Assembly (NCBI RefSeq): GCF_016802725.1
Contig: NC_052668.1
Coordinates: forward strand, 22,934,501 to 22,998,500
Direction: 5' to 3'
DNA length: 64,000 nucleotides
Source: Solenopsis invicta
Taxonomy: Eukaryota > Arthropoda > Insecta > Hymenoptera > Formicidae
The notes under the pieces were generated by a model, which was given only the letters and a program-made list of their open reading frames with translations, was not told where the DNA came from and made no database searches. Positions 23,267 to 35,548 of this stretch are shown here, one piece after another (the stretch's first letter is position 1; each line of letters opens with the position of its first letter). A program made the position numbers and the translations under genes.

Positions 23267-26200
23267 ATGACGACTTGTGTATAAACAATTACGTGATCAA
23301 CAATTTTAATAATTATTGCGATCACAGTTGAGCACAAAAAATAAAAAGCGGGAAAATAGCATGGACAGTAATAAAAATTTCTTTAGAAATGCATCGTAAC
23401 TTCGGAGTCACTTTTGTGTAACTTGACCAATGCTCTATTAATCGGTTCTTAGCAACTGTTAATTCAGTGGTCCAAATTTCATCATTGAATAGTCTATGTA
23501 TCGATATTTTCCCAATGTTCATTTCCCTGTAGAGTAACATTGTTGTTGGTTTTTTTCTTATACCCGCTACCATAATTATTATTATTGAACTATTCCATAA
23601 TGCATGATCTTGGAATATGTCTATACATTCAGTAGAATAAGCAAGTCAATGACTAACCGGAATTTAGTTGATTATTGTCAGTGAAAGATAGAAAAAAATT
23701 TTTTTTTCTCTTTTGCTTTTTTTCATTAGCTGAAATGATATATGATAATGAAAATAGTCGAATAATAGTTTAATTGCAATTTTTTTGAAGGCTTTTTTAT
23801 TTAAGATTAATAGATTAGAGTTACTCTATTTTATAATTGCAATAACATTTATCATTCAATGATGTTACATTTATATGTACTTAATCAACATGTAAAAACC
23901 ACAGAATGTGCTAAGATGGGATTTAAACAATGCAAATTACCGTTTCAATCAATTTTACTAGGCTTTATTTGTATTTGTAATAAATATCTATATATATATA
24001 TATATATACGGTGGCCATGTTTTGTGATTGCAATATAAATATCGTGCTTGATGTAAAGGATAAACTGAAATCAGTTTCATGTGTCGTGTTCACATATATA
24101 ATTCTGAAACAGCAGTGCTATCAAATGCACGTTACATAATTTTTTTTTAACAAATTCATTAACTATTGCAATTACAAAGCATAATTTAATTATAACTTGT
24201 CGAAGGTTCATAACATTACTATTCACATGTAAAAATAGGAAAACTGGACAACGATTTATTACTTGTGTGATCAGTGTGCATTGTTAGTTCAATTTATCAC
24301 TAGTTCATATCGAAGGTACGATCTACAACTGTCGTCCTACCTCTTGCTATGACTCCGCGAATCTTTATACATACATATGATACATTTCTTTAAATTATTA
24401 TACAGTTGTATAGCGTTACTCGTGAATAATGGGTATTCCTTTGAATGTGCAAAGTGAATGTGATATATGTGTAAAGATAGTATGCAAGCGTATTGGTGTG
24501 CGGCATTCGTGTGTGTGTGTGTGTGTGTGTGCGCGAGCGTGTGTGTGTGTGTGTGTGTGTGTGCATTCGTGTGTGTGTGTGTGTGTGTGTGTGCACGAGC
24601 GCATGTGTGTGTGTGTGTGTGCGTGTGTGTAGGTATGTGTATAAATGTGTGATTGAAAGTAAGTACGAGTATTAAAAAAACAAAATATTTGTGCGAAAGA
24701 GACAAACTATGAATAGCATATATGCGGGATGAATAACAACAAACATGTAATAAAAAGAGACCGCTTTGTGTGAAGTGCGCATTTGTAGAGATCTAAAGGA
24801 AAAAAAGAAAAAAAAACCATTAGAAGTATGCACGACGGAGTTGGACCCACGACATAGAGCCATGCTGGGAATCATCGTCGATCGTTTTTACATTTTATCG
24901 ATTTACTAATAATAGCAACATGTTCCGACAACCGTTCTCTCGATATAGAACCATGATAATTACGCTTTGAAGGGCATAGAATTCTTTTGTGTAAAACTGA
25001 CGAAATGAGTACGTAAAAATATACACACCAAAGAGATGTGATGTTCGTCCTCCTAACACTGAATATTTCGTGTGTCATTTTTTTAACCTTTCGCTAAATG
25101 ATCTTTCCGTAATATATTTATGACAGATAATCACATTATTCTACATATAGTTCCTGCTCGCACGCGTACAACCGATTCGTACTCATGGTAGGAAGTGACC
25201 AGCTTTTACAGCAGAGAACCGTCGGTACTGCCTTTCAAAAGCTATGTGATTATAGAGTAATATATCGTTCATTGCGCTATAAAGTCAGTTTTTTAATCCG
25301 TTACGACAAAGCGTTTTATCGGCTCGAACTTTCGCTACGCTATAAGAATATCGTTTATATTTCCCATAGAATTTCTATACTGTTAATTTTATTAACGATT
25401 GTTAGAATAAAACGCTTTATATTGTTACCGGTAATGTATAATAGAAACTTTCTATGGTATGCTGTGCGTTTCGAGCGGCTATTTTTGGAGCTACTTTCTT
25501 TAACAATCAACAAATTTCCCGACGTGGGAAATAAAAAGTAAAAAACGCTTAAACGATATTGAATTGTAAGATAGCGGAATGTATTGATGAGTCGATCGAG
25601 AATTTTTAAGTCTGTAATAATTTTGTGAATGATGAAGAGTTTACGACGAAAACTTCTTTAAGTACTAGTATATATGTATATCGTTATAGGAGAAAAGTTA
25701 ACTGCGTTGATCGCGTTGTACATATTTGCCGCCGTCACTACCAATTTTATACAAACTATGCGCGATGTTATTTACTGCATTATTATGCTCTAAATTATTA
25801 TGCTCTAAATACATGAGACGCGAAAGAAGAGATACAAAATTAGCAGTTGACGTTTGTCAAAGCGTTCACCGGCGTTCAACGCAGTTTGTTTTGACTTTTC
25901 ATGGATACATTTTGGAGTTAACTTTGGAGTTTGCTCGCGTATACAATACACAGTCTAAAGTCAAGATTTTTTTTGTGCGATTTTTGTTAATAACGCAAAG
26001 AGTAAGGGGAGAGACCGATTTACTTGATTCATTTGGATTATTATTCGGGCGAGATAGCGAACGTTAGAACGATGCTCTTGATAATTTCAATTCCCATTCT
26101 CAGGATGGTTTCATTAAATTAATTTAAAAATTACATCGAATTTACGGGACAACCACGTGCGTTACGTCTCTGCGTGCAGAATTCAATCGCCAAGATTCTA

Positions 26201-27163
26201 CTGCAAGTGTGCATTAATTAATGCGAATTAATTGTACTAAACGTACCTGCATTGAATACTGTATTGCGTAGTGACGAGTATTCCTTTTCTCTCTCTCCCT
26301 CTCTTAACAACCCAAATACGCTTTACACAGAGATCGTTACGTAATTCATTTACATAAGCTGAGATTGAGTGTCTCTGATAATCTTTCTTTTTTTTTTTTT
26401 TTTTTTTCTTTCGGCTCTTACGGCATGTCGTTTCTTTAGGATAACGTTGTGCTGATTGTACTATTTTAGTTTTCAGTGTATTATTTATTTTTATTCTGCG
26501 TGTGTTAAACGTGTATTTTATCGTGTGCCCGAAAACGCTCAAAGAGTCTTCGCGAGTTAGGAAAAAAAGTTACACTTTTTTTTAGGGGAGGTAATTTGTT
26601 GGTACCATGCTAAATTTCTATACGTAATTAAACCTTATATTTTTGTAACTTGTCGCGTCAAACTACGTTATATATAATAAAGGCTCTATAAAGCGAATAT
26701 ACATAATAAGATATACGATTAAAAGTCTTATATTTGTTAGGTAGCGCACCACTACGAGAAGATACAATCGACGTTGAAAACAATTGTTGTGCCACAGCTT
26801 GTTTCTTACGTCTTTAATAGATCTTAGATTATTGTGAATGTTTTTTTAGCCAATAAATAATACGTAGATCAATCAAATTGTATTTTCACTGCATAATGCG
26901 AAGCAAATTGCGAACATTCGCATTATTCGATTATCCTTTTAATATTAAAAAAAAGTAAGGAAATTGTATCGATAAGAAACAGTGAGTTATTTCTCCATCT
27001 AATTTTCTTTCTATTTTTGTATTTCATTAATAGTGCGATTAATTAATGAATTGTGAAGCTGTCGTCGTGCTTTATCACGTTTGCTTCGCATTGTATCGCG
27101 GACAAAATGTAATCGCAAAATTATCCAAATGTGTTCAACGATTTTACGATGACGATTAAAGTG
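23267..27163. other. AT-rich intergenic DNA
   Basis: No supported gene. It contains short TA runs near 23990-24008, the GT microsatellite listed separately, a poly(T) run at about 26389-26407 and a small tandem TTATGCTCTAAA duplication at about 25786-25808. Open frames such as 25185-25541 have no domain or intron context. Confidence 0.4.
24510..24640. repeat. (GT)n compound microsatellite
   Basis: About 130 bp of GT/TG repeats broken by GCGCGAGC, GCATTC and GCACGAGCGCA. Open frames on both strands here (Cys-Val or His-Thr repeats) are artefacts of the repeat. Confidence 0.95.
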
Positions 27164-27405
27164 CACTGAGAAAACTAATCGAAATATTCAGAAACAAATA
27201 TTGCAGTTTCTTCGATATTTATTCACATTTATTGGTTATAAAAAAATTTAATTATAATGACGAAATATGCATTTTTGTAAAATATATCTTTTTTTTTATT
27301 AATTGGTAAAAATTTTATTTCGTCGTATTTAAATATTTACTTCAGTGAAATGAATTTATAATTTATTCTCATTAAAAAAATTTTAAGTATTTTTTTTTCT
27401 CAGTG
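27164..27405. mobile_element. CACTGAG-ended MITE, copy A
   Basis: About 242 bp beginning CACTGAGAAAA and ending TTTTTTCTCAGTG, terminal inverted repeats. The interior words TTTTGTAAAATATATCT, TTATTAATTGGT and ATTTTATTTCG recur in copy B at 29090. AT-rich, no coding capacity, no transposase; presumably mobilised in trans by an unseen DNA transposon. Confidence 0.85.
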
Positions 27406-29089
27406 TACGATCGCGTATATGTAAAAAACTTCTTTCGAGAACGAACAAAGCCGTAACATGTTTCATATACGAGCGCTCGCGAAACTAGCGACAATGACCT
27501 GCCACGGGCGATCGCAAAAACACTTGCTCCTGGCAGACGCAAAAGTAATTGCTTCCCGGAGAACGAGGAGCAGACGGAGAGTAATTCGTAAGTCGATTAC
27601 TTGTAAAAGAAAGTTCTGAAAGTGTACAGGGAGCCTTTGTCATTGCAAAACGCGAAGAACGAACTTGCGCGCATGTATTTAAAAAATTGCCCCCCCTTTC
27701 TTCCGCTGTCGGGGGTCCGGCGTCGATTTTTACGTATCCGCGTTCACTTCTGATAAAGTAGAATTAGCTTTAAAAGGTTTATACACACCCTACACACACC
27801 AACATATACGTATGATATATTATGCCACGTTGTTAGAAATTAGCTGTCGGAAAAGCATCATCGGCCCATCATGTAACTCGCGGCTAAACACGAGATCGTC
27901 CGCGGCCTGTAACACCGTTAAATCGTGTAATCGACGTGCTTTCCTTGTACTCCTACGGAGAATAATGATAACACCCCTATGTTTCGAATGTCGATAGGAG
28001 GAAAAAAAAAGAAAAGCGATTTCAGTCGCCAGGGGATATTGTATGTTCGTATTAGAACCCGGCGAGGCGGAAATTGGCGATTTCGTCAACAATTTTGTTT
28101 CTCACGATGATATATTTTTGTTATTGGATGTAGATTAATAAAATCGACAGTGTAAATCTCCACGAGACCGGGGGGGTCTGGGTGTTTTCAATGCATTTCG
28201 CATCCTCCCTCGGCCGTCCCTCTCCATACGCAGCACAGAACATTTCAATATTGCAGAAACATTGAAAATATTGCCGCAATATTAGAATTATTCTATGCTG
28301 TATGGGTCCGTTTCTCCGTCACGGCATCGTCGAACGATTCTCGAGAAATCGCACATTTATCCACCTCTGTTTAAATAAATATTTGCATTTTGTTTCTGTA
28401 AAATTACGTACACAAGATTCGTCAAATTTCTCGCGAGCGATCGAAGACGCAAAGAGCGACTCGTTCTCCAATGAATCGATAAATCGTGAATTTTTTTCTC
28501 TTGTAAATCTGATTTTGTATTATTCGTCTCTTCGAATGAGATTGCTGTCGGAAATTCAAACGTACCGTCATACAGCGTAAAATTTATCTCGCGTTTTATC
28601 GCACATTTTTATCATCGACGTCGCTGTTATTATCGACGCTCAACATTTTTCTCTGCGATATCGACGGAACTTTGGAGCTTCACCGAAAGTGCGGTAGATG
28701 GTGACAGCGGTATCGCATCATGGCGAACTCGGCCGACAGCCGCGGGCGTGATTAGTTTCTAGGGACGATTGGTCACGCAAAATGACGAATGTGTTTGCGA
28801 GTGTAAAATGTATCGAGTCAACTGACGAAATCGCATTTTTGCGAGTTTGCGAAAATGGTAGCGTTCATCGATGATCGAAATTCCGACGATCGTACGTACA
28901 CTTTTAATACTTTGTTGTCTAAAACTGTTTCTCGAAAGGAGAGGCGAATTTGTTTTCATTCGTTGATCACTCGCATGCAGGTTATGCGCAAATGCAAGTT
29001 TCATAAAGCAAAGTTACATTTCCGCGATAATACGATCGATCAATCAATGAATTAAAAAACTCACTTATCGATCTCGTCTTTTTTAATTA
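27406..29089. other. Intergenic DNA, no supported gene
   Basis: Mixed composition with CpG-rich patches around 27470-27740 and 28300-28770. Short open frames (27812-27997, 28302-28580, 28855-29055) lack domains and plausible exon structure. At about 29030-29070 the words GATCAATCAATGAATT and AATTAAAAAACTCACTT resemble right-end sequences at 18745-18778 and 34830-34879. Confidence 0.35.
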
Positions 29090-29339
29090 CACTGAGAAAA
29101 AAAATCAAAACATTAGGAAGCAAATGTTACTTGTGATGTATTTTGTTTTTGGGTTTTATTAGATATAAAAGAATTTGAATGTGATAAAAAAATGTACATT
29201 TTTGTGAAATATATTTTTTTATTAATTGGTTTATTTGCTGGGAATAAAATTTTATTTCGCCATATTTAAATAAAGATTTATTTCGGTGAAATAAATTTAT
29301 ATCCCATGAATAAAATTTTAAGTTTTTTTCTCAGTGTAA
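29087..29339. mobile_element. CACTGAG-ended MITE, copy B
   Basis: Starts ATTACACTGAGAAAAAAA and ends TTTTTTTCTCAGTGTAAT, a perfect terminal inverted repeat of about 17-18 bp; the outer ATTA/TAAT may be part of the element or of its target. The interior matches copy A (27164-27405) over most of its length. Confidence 0.88.
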
Positions 29340-29663
29340 TATATTGGTTTAATATGAAAAAAATTTCATTATTTATGGAGATAACAAAAATATAGTTTTG
29401 CTGATTATATTTTAATATTCGCAAAATTATACGACAGACTATCGCAACGCATTATGTCAATCAACATAACAGGATCACGTAGGATTATTATAAAGAACAG
29501 GCCTTTGATGTGTTTAAGAAATTTATAGAGAAAAAAAATTAATAAGAAATTAACAATAATTATCTCATATGTAATCAAGAATATAAAATTTTCTTTAAGA
29601 GTTTGATAAATTTTAGCAAAATATTTTACACACGTTTTTATTTCAAAATTAAAATAGTGTACA

Positions 29664-29819
29664 CCCAAGCAGAACAAGTCAAAATGACATCAAAGTGATT
29701 CACAATTGTGTCAAAATGACATCATAATGAATCGTAATTGATTGAAAAGTGACTTTTAATGATCATTTTGCAGTCACTTTGACATTTTGACGTCGTGATG
29801 ACTCCCTGTTCTGTTTGGG
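29664..29819. mobile_element. CCCAAGCAGAACA-ended MITE, copy C
   Basis: 156 bp with ends CCCAAGCAGAACA and TGTTCTGTTTGGG. The interior consists of CAAAATGACATC / GTCACTTTGACATTTTGA-type words in inverted orientation. The same family occurs at 35549. Flanking bases do not form a clear TA duplication in this copy. Confidence 0.8.
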
Positions 29820-30963
29820 CAGAGCACAATATAATTGTATTGATAATAAAATATTTAATAGCAATAAAAAATTCGAACTCTTGGATTGAATATTTTTTTC
29901 TCTCAACTCATGAAAATTATTATTGAATATGTTTTTCTTCATAAAACTCTAAATTTTCTTCATCTGTGCAAATTATATCTGTTTAAGATAATCAAATTTT
30001 TTAAAGATTTTATATTCTTGCTTACGTATATGAGATAATGATTGTTGATCCTACTAAGTTTTTTTCGTATATACGAAAAGAAGGATTTTGCTAAAATATC
30101 TACTGTAAAAATTTAGTTAAATACAGATCTGAAAATAACGTTGCTATCAAAATAATTATGTAAAACATTCAAGTAATATGATGATAATGCTGCAAAAAAT
30201 TTTGATATTCTAGCAACCGGCTTGAGTACATAATTATGTTGATGGTCTAACAAAATTATTTTCAGATCTCTATCCAGTTGTATTCTCTATCCAGTTGTAT
30301 TATTGGATACCTCAACAAAATCATTCTTTCCACGTACATAATTCTCTCTCTCGAAATAAATGATTTTTTTTATGCGTAAATGATATTGCGAGGCTTATGT
30401 ATACATATATGTACGGGCGTAATGCGAACATAATGTAGACGCGATCGGAGAGAAGGTTTTTCTTTTGCCAAGGGGCGATAGAATGGAAAGCCGGGATGAA
30501 CACCTCCTCTTAACTTACGGCAACGCTTTGAATTACACGTTTTCTCCGCTAAAATGTTTAGCGCGTCCACAAAAACTTGTCGGAAATAAGTTTCTTATCG
30601 GAATCGTTAACATCGTTTGACGAGCAAACACGTCGAAGCAATAAAGTTTCTTTTCTGTCTGTCGCTTTTTTATCACGTAACGTAGATCGTTCTACGTTCC
30701 GTCGTGTAAAACATGATGATTTTACTAACGCTGGAAAGAGTTAACGAGAGATTAACATCAACCGTTCAGATAATTGTCGCAGAATTATGATTAATCGTTT
30801 CGCCGAGCGAAAGAGTCACACTCGCTGTCTATTTATGACTCTTTTTAACGCGAGAATAATCATCTGGCGTTTTTGCGCAAAACGCTCAGAGTCGCTCGCT
30901 ATCTATTTACAACTCTTTTTAACCCGAGAATAGTTACCTAGTTTTTTGCGTAAACGATCACGT
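29820..30963. other. AT-rich intergenic DNA with small repeats
   Basis: Holds an inverted pair (30124-30162 against 30227-30269, sharing AGATCTGAAAATAA and CATAATTATGTA-type words), a 17-bp direct duplication TCTCTATCCAGTTGTAT near 30269-30302, and a 76-bp tandem duplication (30813-30888 and 30889-30960, GAGTC...CTCTTTTTAAC...CGAGAATA). No gene seen. Confidence 0.5.
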
Positions 30964-31162
30964 AGGGTGTTTTTACACTCCAATTAAAAGTCACTATTAT
31001 TAACTGCATATTTATCGATTGTGGTATAATTTTTTTTACAGTTATCCAATATGTTTTTCAAACGTAAGGAAAAATGAAAAAATAACATATGGATTCGAAC
31101 AGTAAGATAAACTATTTTGATTGAGTCTAATTTCCTCGCTGCTGGGGTGTAAAAATCAACCT
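30964..31162. repeat. Inverted-repeat (MITE-like) element
   Basis: The left end AGGGTGTTTTTACACTCCA is mirrored by the right end (reverse complement AGGTTGATTTTTACACCCCA). Interior arms ACAGTTATCCAATATGTT and the reverse of AACATATGGATTCGAACAG also pair. About 199 bp; matches are imperfect. Confidence 0.5.
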
Positions 31163-32548
31163 CAGGTGACCGCTCTCGGTTTAAAGGCGCTACTTTACGA
31201 GTTATTTGAACTTGATTGAACTGATTTAATGTTGTTATCGATTCTATCCAAATTTATCCGAGCCATAAGTCACGTTTGTAGCATTGATTTCTTTAACGCT
31301 TGTTTACTATCCTCCGTGAAAAAAAAAGAGGTAGAAAAAGAGAAAAAATTCCGAAGCATTCGAGCCGGCTCTCCTAATTGCGAACGGTATGCGAATCCCT
31401 GCTCTCTAAATCGAGAATTTGGGGTGAAAGGGACGAATGCCAGCGAAAGGGACATCCGGGATCGGATTTGTCCAATTGACGGAGCGGAATTTCGTGCGAC
31501 GAGCACCACGGCGACGTACGTCGTGTTTACGTCACTCGTTTGCGAGGCGCGACTTTGTCGCGCGCGGTAGCGCGCAGAGCGCGCGAGGGAGGAAAGGGCT
31601 CTCTCGGTCGAGCTCTCGGATTCGCGATGGTTAACTAGAACAGCAAGTTAATCCCGACGAGCACGGGCGAATTAGCATATAAATTCGCCGAAATTGTCCC
31701 TACATGTGTATCCGGTGGCGACGCGCGGTCACGCCGCGCCGCGAATATCGCGGGATCGCTTTGAGTCGCAAGACGCGGCGGGGCTTTCACCCCCTTTATG
31801 ATTCGTCGGAGGCCGCCTTTGTGCGTCTCTCCGGCACGAATGGTATTCGGGGCGACGGGGCGACACGTATTACGCGCGACACATATTTCTGCGAAAAGGG
31901 AACGGCGGCGGTCGCTCTGCCCCCGAGCTCTTTGCCCAAATCGTTGCCGCGAATCGAGAGGGGCGGCGACCGCGAATGTTTCACGCCACGTTCGGATCGC
32001 ACGCCATTACGCGTAATCAGGAAATGTGGTTCCGCAACGCGTTTACAAAATGAAATATCGCATCTGTTCGACGCGATATATAGAACTCGGTCGGCCAGTT
32101 TAAACGAAAACCCCTCCGCGCTTTGACATTGTAAAGCAATCGCTGAATTACGTTCCATATATACTGTATCCCTTTCAGATGTTTTTACGGGGTTTCGATT
32201 AAACTAGAGTATAAATTTCGCACAATATCGGATATGCGATAAAAAAAAAAAATATTACCACTCAGTCGACCCAGTCGACATCGCGCAATTAAATTCCGAT
32301 CGGTCCGATCGGTCCGATCGGTTTAAATTACCGGAGTCTAATATGTTTATTGAAATCTGACAAATCCATTGCGCACGAAATCTACAACGGATGGTGGAAA
32401 ATTGGATGGAATTTGAAACAAATCGAATAGCCAGGCTCTCGGATCTCATTGTCGCATTTGTCTTTCGCGTCATTCATTCCCGCACGCGAATCTTATCACG
32501 GTTACAATTTCTGGTGTTCCCAGTTTGACGTTTAAAATCTCATTGCAG
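31163..32548. other. GC-rich island without a supported gene
   Basis: CpG-rich from about 31360 to 32110. Overlapping open frames on both strands (31229-31570, 31704-32126, 31796-32158) show no domain. A threefold GATCGGTCC repeat lies at about 32298-32321. It may be a promoter island for a plus-strand transcript that includes the exon at 32549. Confidence 0.3.
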
Positions 32549-32689
32549 CGCCTGCTGTGGCTCTTGATGTTCTGGATAATCGGCATTCTGGCAGTCTCAC
32601 GGTACATATGGACTCGCGTGACCAGATTGTTTGTCCAGGAAAGAGAGGATACCTACGATGACGTCTACGATGACGGTCTACGAATCTAA
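32549..32689 (+). CDS. Candidate terminal coding exon or micropeptide with transmembrane segment
   Basis: After a possible acceptor (TCATTGCAG, ending 32548) a frame reads 46 codons to TAA at 32687-32689. It starts with a hydrophobic segment (RLLWLLMFWIIGILAVSRYI), then a basic patch (WTRVTRL) and an acidic tyrosine-bearing tail (EREDTYDDVYDDGLRI). Third positions are largely G/C, as in the real genes. An internal ATG at 32567 would give a 40-residue single-pass peptide. Twelve bases after the stop is a good donor (GAAG|GTGAGT, exon end 32701), so the stop may lie in a penultimate exon. The layout suits a type I membrane protein's end or a small single-pass peptide. I do not recognise the family, and no upstream coding exon was found. 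Confidence 0.4.
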   Translation, partial: RLLWLLMFWIIGILAVSRYIWTRVTRLFVQEREDTYDDVYDDGLRI

Positions 32690-32701
32690 TTACGAGCGAA
32701 G

Positions 32702-33983
32702 GTGAGTCTGGGCTCCGAGGTGAGGCGACCAGAGGTCCAATTAAATGGTCGCTCATGTGCTTACGAATCGCGAGAGCGAAAAACGACGACGGCCGGAAAG
32801 AAAGAAAAAAAGAAAGAAAAAAGGAAATCACGGGTGCGACCGTTGTTATTATGCAGGACGTTCGCACGGATTTCGCGTTTCGAGGTATATAAGCCGGCGT
32901 GAGATTAAACGCGTGGCAAAATGATGCTGGTTAAATTTTCCGTAAAAAAAATATAAGGGGTGTCGCGATGTAAGCGCCTAGGAAAGCTCGAACCACGCCG
33001 CTCCTTTCGCCGGTAGTTATATTCTTGAAAGGGGAAAAACGTAGCAAGCCAATCCGTCATTGTAGGATTACGCTTTTACGCGGCGTACTCGCGCCGTCCG
33101 CCGCGTTTTCGTTCATACACGCGCGCGTACGGAATTATTGAGATTATAATCTGGCGTCCGCATGCGACTTTAATCGCGTCTCGCGCAATTAACTTGGATC
33201 TGATTTAGATGAATGCTAACTCTCTACGAGAGACGGTCCACGAGATATTTAAGAAACGCTTGTCTCTCCCTCGCGAAAGATACGTGAGCTCGAATTTCGT
33301 TAAAAATGCGAGAAGTAAATTCGGACAGTAGTGGGTTAATGGGAGGAATCTCAGAGGTCCGGACGCGAAGAAAACGTAAAGAAAAGGGCGGAGAGAGAGA
33401 GAGAGGGGGCGAGAGGGATTAGAGGTTGGACTGAGCCAGTCCTGAGAAGTAAAAGGGAAAGAGAAAAGGAAAACGGGCGGGCGGACGGGAGAATATAGAA
33501 TCGGTCTCTCTGTCGAGTCTATCCCAGCCGCGCGGAGGATCTCTAAATTGCCTCTGTTTGTTTCGCAAGCAAAGAAGCGCCGTCGTGCATCAAAATGGTC
33601 GATCGCCGCGCCGGTAGCCGATGTCTAATACATCGAGGAATCCTCTCTCCCGTCCCGATCGTGACCCATCGACTCGGTGTTGATTCACCGCGTTTCCGAG
33701 CTGAAAGCTCTTTTGGCCGATCGACGGGAAAGATAAAAGAAAAGAAAGTGTTGGCGATAAAGTCGAACGGGATACAGCGCGAGAGGACGGTGCTGACGAA
33801 TGTTATCGTCCGAGATTAAATCTGTGCGTCGACTAACTTACACCTCAAGTCAATGTACTTTGATACCTCCATTGTTTCATTATGTACATACTAACGATAT
33901 TTGATATATAAATCATGAATATATAATTTTCACGATATATTAATTTTAAATGTAGAATTTTAGGTTCAGAAATGCAATATAAT
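32702..33983. other. GC-rich then AT-rich flank, no supported gene
   Basis: CpG-rich to about 33820 with a purine-rich GAGA stretch (33393-33412). The frame 33595-33819 plus (MVDRRAGSRC) has no domain. No further exon to join with 32549 was found. Confidence 0.3.
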
Positions 33984-34514
33984 TAAGGTAAATGTCCTAG
34001 TTACATTTTCGAACAGATTCTTATATCTCGACACTTTTATATGGAAATTTATTATTAAAAATAAACGTGTTTTTTTGTAACATTAAAATTTAATTGCAAT
34101 TTTTACAGACAAAAAGATATAAGATTTATAAGAGGTTATTTTAAATATTATAAAACCATTAAATTTGTTACGCACAATTAGAGATTATATTTTGATGATC
34201 TTAAAATTTTTTAAGAAATTATTTATTTACCAAGATAACTTTTTGTATTTATTTTATCAACAATGCAAGGACAAGCATTTTGGATTATCCAGATATTGGA
34301 TAATCATTTAAATGTTCAGTTAAATTTACAAGTTTTTATTATTTTTGGAATAATTGAAAATTTTTCATATTATTGTATGTTAATATTTTATATTTCATAT
34401 TTTGGTTAAGTGTGCAATTACATTTTTTTATGTCGTCCTTGTAAAAATTCTTATAAAAATTCAACAATGTTGGCTTTGAATCGTTACATGTCCGATTACT
34501 GAGACATTTACCTT
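33984..34514. mobile_element. MITE-like element with TAAGGTAAATGTC ends
   Basis: The left end TAAGGTAAATGTCCTAGTTAC is mirrored by the reverse of the right end (TAAGGTAAATGTCTCAGTAA). 531 bp, AT-rich, no open frame. The terminal match is about 13 bp exact, then diverged. Confidence 0.55.
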
Positions 34515-34526
34515 ATATGTAAATAT

Positions 34527-34610
34527 CCTTACAAAATATTTATTTTATATTTAAATATTTTGTAAGGAGAATGGAACATTTACTTTATATTTATACATAA
34601 AGTAAATGTT
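34527..34610. repeat. Two adjacent perfect hairpins
   Basis: 34527-34567 has an exact 16-bp stem (CCTTACAAAATATTTA with its complement at 34552-34567). 34575-34610 has an exact 14-bp stem (AACATTTACTTTAT with its complement at 34597-34610). Both have 8-base loops and lie directly beyond the MITE-like element ending at 34514. Confidence 0.85.
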
Positions 34611-34770
34611 TTAGTATATTACATAATTTACATAAAAAAAAATTATCTCATAAAATGACGACAGAAACACAATTGCAGAAAAATTGATTTTGAAATATTT
34701 TTTAAAAAAATTTAACTTGATCGACTGGCTTTGTCATTGAAAATATCAAAATGATCTCATTATTTAAATA

Positions 34771-34879
34771 TAGGCAAGTTTTTTAATTCATCGATTTAAT
34801 GCACAGTGTGCACATGTAAAAACTGCATATGATCAATTATTTAATTGCTCAATTATGACGAATTAAAAAACTCGCCTTA
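34771..34879. repeat. Short inverted-repeat element (AGGCRAGTTTTTTAATT ends)
   Basis: TAGGCAAGTTTTTTAATTCA at the left is mirrored by GACGAATTAAAAAACTCGCC at the right; 109 bp. The same right-end words recur near 18745-18778 and 29030-29070, pointing to a dispersed family. Confidence 0.65.
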
Positions 34880-35548
34880 CATTTATACTCACATTACATT
34901 AATATCACATATAAATATAACAATATATAAAATCTGTTCTCATTTTTTATATTTCAAAAACAGTTTAAAATTGTGAAAAATCGAAATAAGTATTCGATCA
35001 TTTCGAGAGGCCACTCTTAAAGGGGTTGGAGGCTCAATAGAGTACTCAAGTATACTCATAGTGATGATAATCTATCATAAAAGCTATAAATGGCATATTT
35101 CTTAAAGTTTCAGATCAACAACAAACGCAAGGTAGGCAACGCGAGCGCTCGAACGTCGATTGGCGACGTCACGGCGTCGCGGCGGCGTCGGCGTCGACGT
35201 GAGGCTGTCGTCGCTAACCCGCGCAGTGTTCCTCAACTGAACAAAAGTCGCTCATTCTCGTTCGTAGATTTTACTGCTCGTGAGTAATGACGAATCCCGA
35301 GTACGCCGGGACGAAATGACGCACGATCAATTAACGCGACTGCGTAACGAGTTGCGAACGAGAATAATGCAAATACACAAATGTTTGCTGTGACGTACGA
35401 ATCGCAATCGAACGATGCGTGCGCGACAGCCGCCATTAACGCGCCGCGGCGGCCAATTATAATGCCAAAACGCGTTGGGATTGCGTGTCGCGTATTTTTC
35501 ATTATTTTCATCATGACTCGTGGCATGTCGAATTATGTACCATTAATA
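34880..35548. other. Intergenic, CpG-rich patch, no supported gene
   Basis: CpG-rich from 35125 to about 35480 with a GGCGTCGGCGTCG run near 35175. Open frames on both strands (35090-35287, 35233-35526) lack domains. Confidence 0.3.

Noticed and set aside
24337..24705. His-Thr and Cys-Val repeat frames
   Set aside because: Pure products of the GT/CA microsatellite.
31229..32158. Open frames in the GC-rich island on both strands
   Set aside because: Low stop density from GC content; no domain, no matching exon pair, mutually overlapping.
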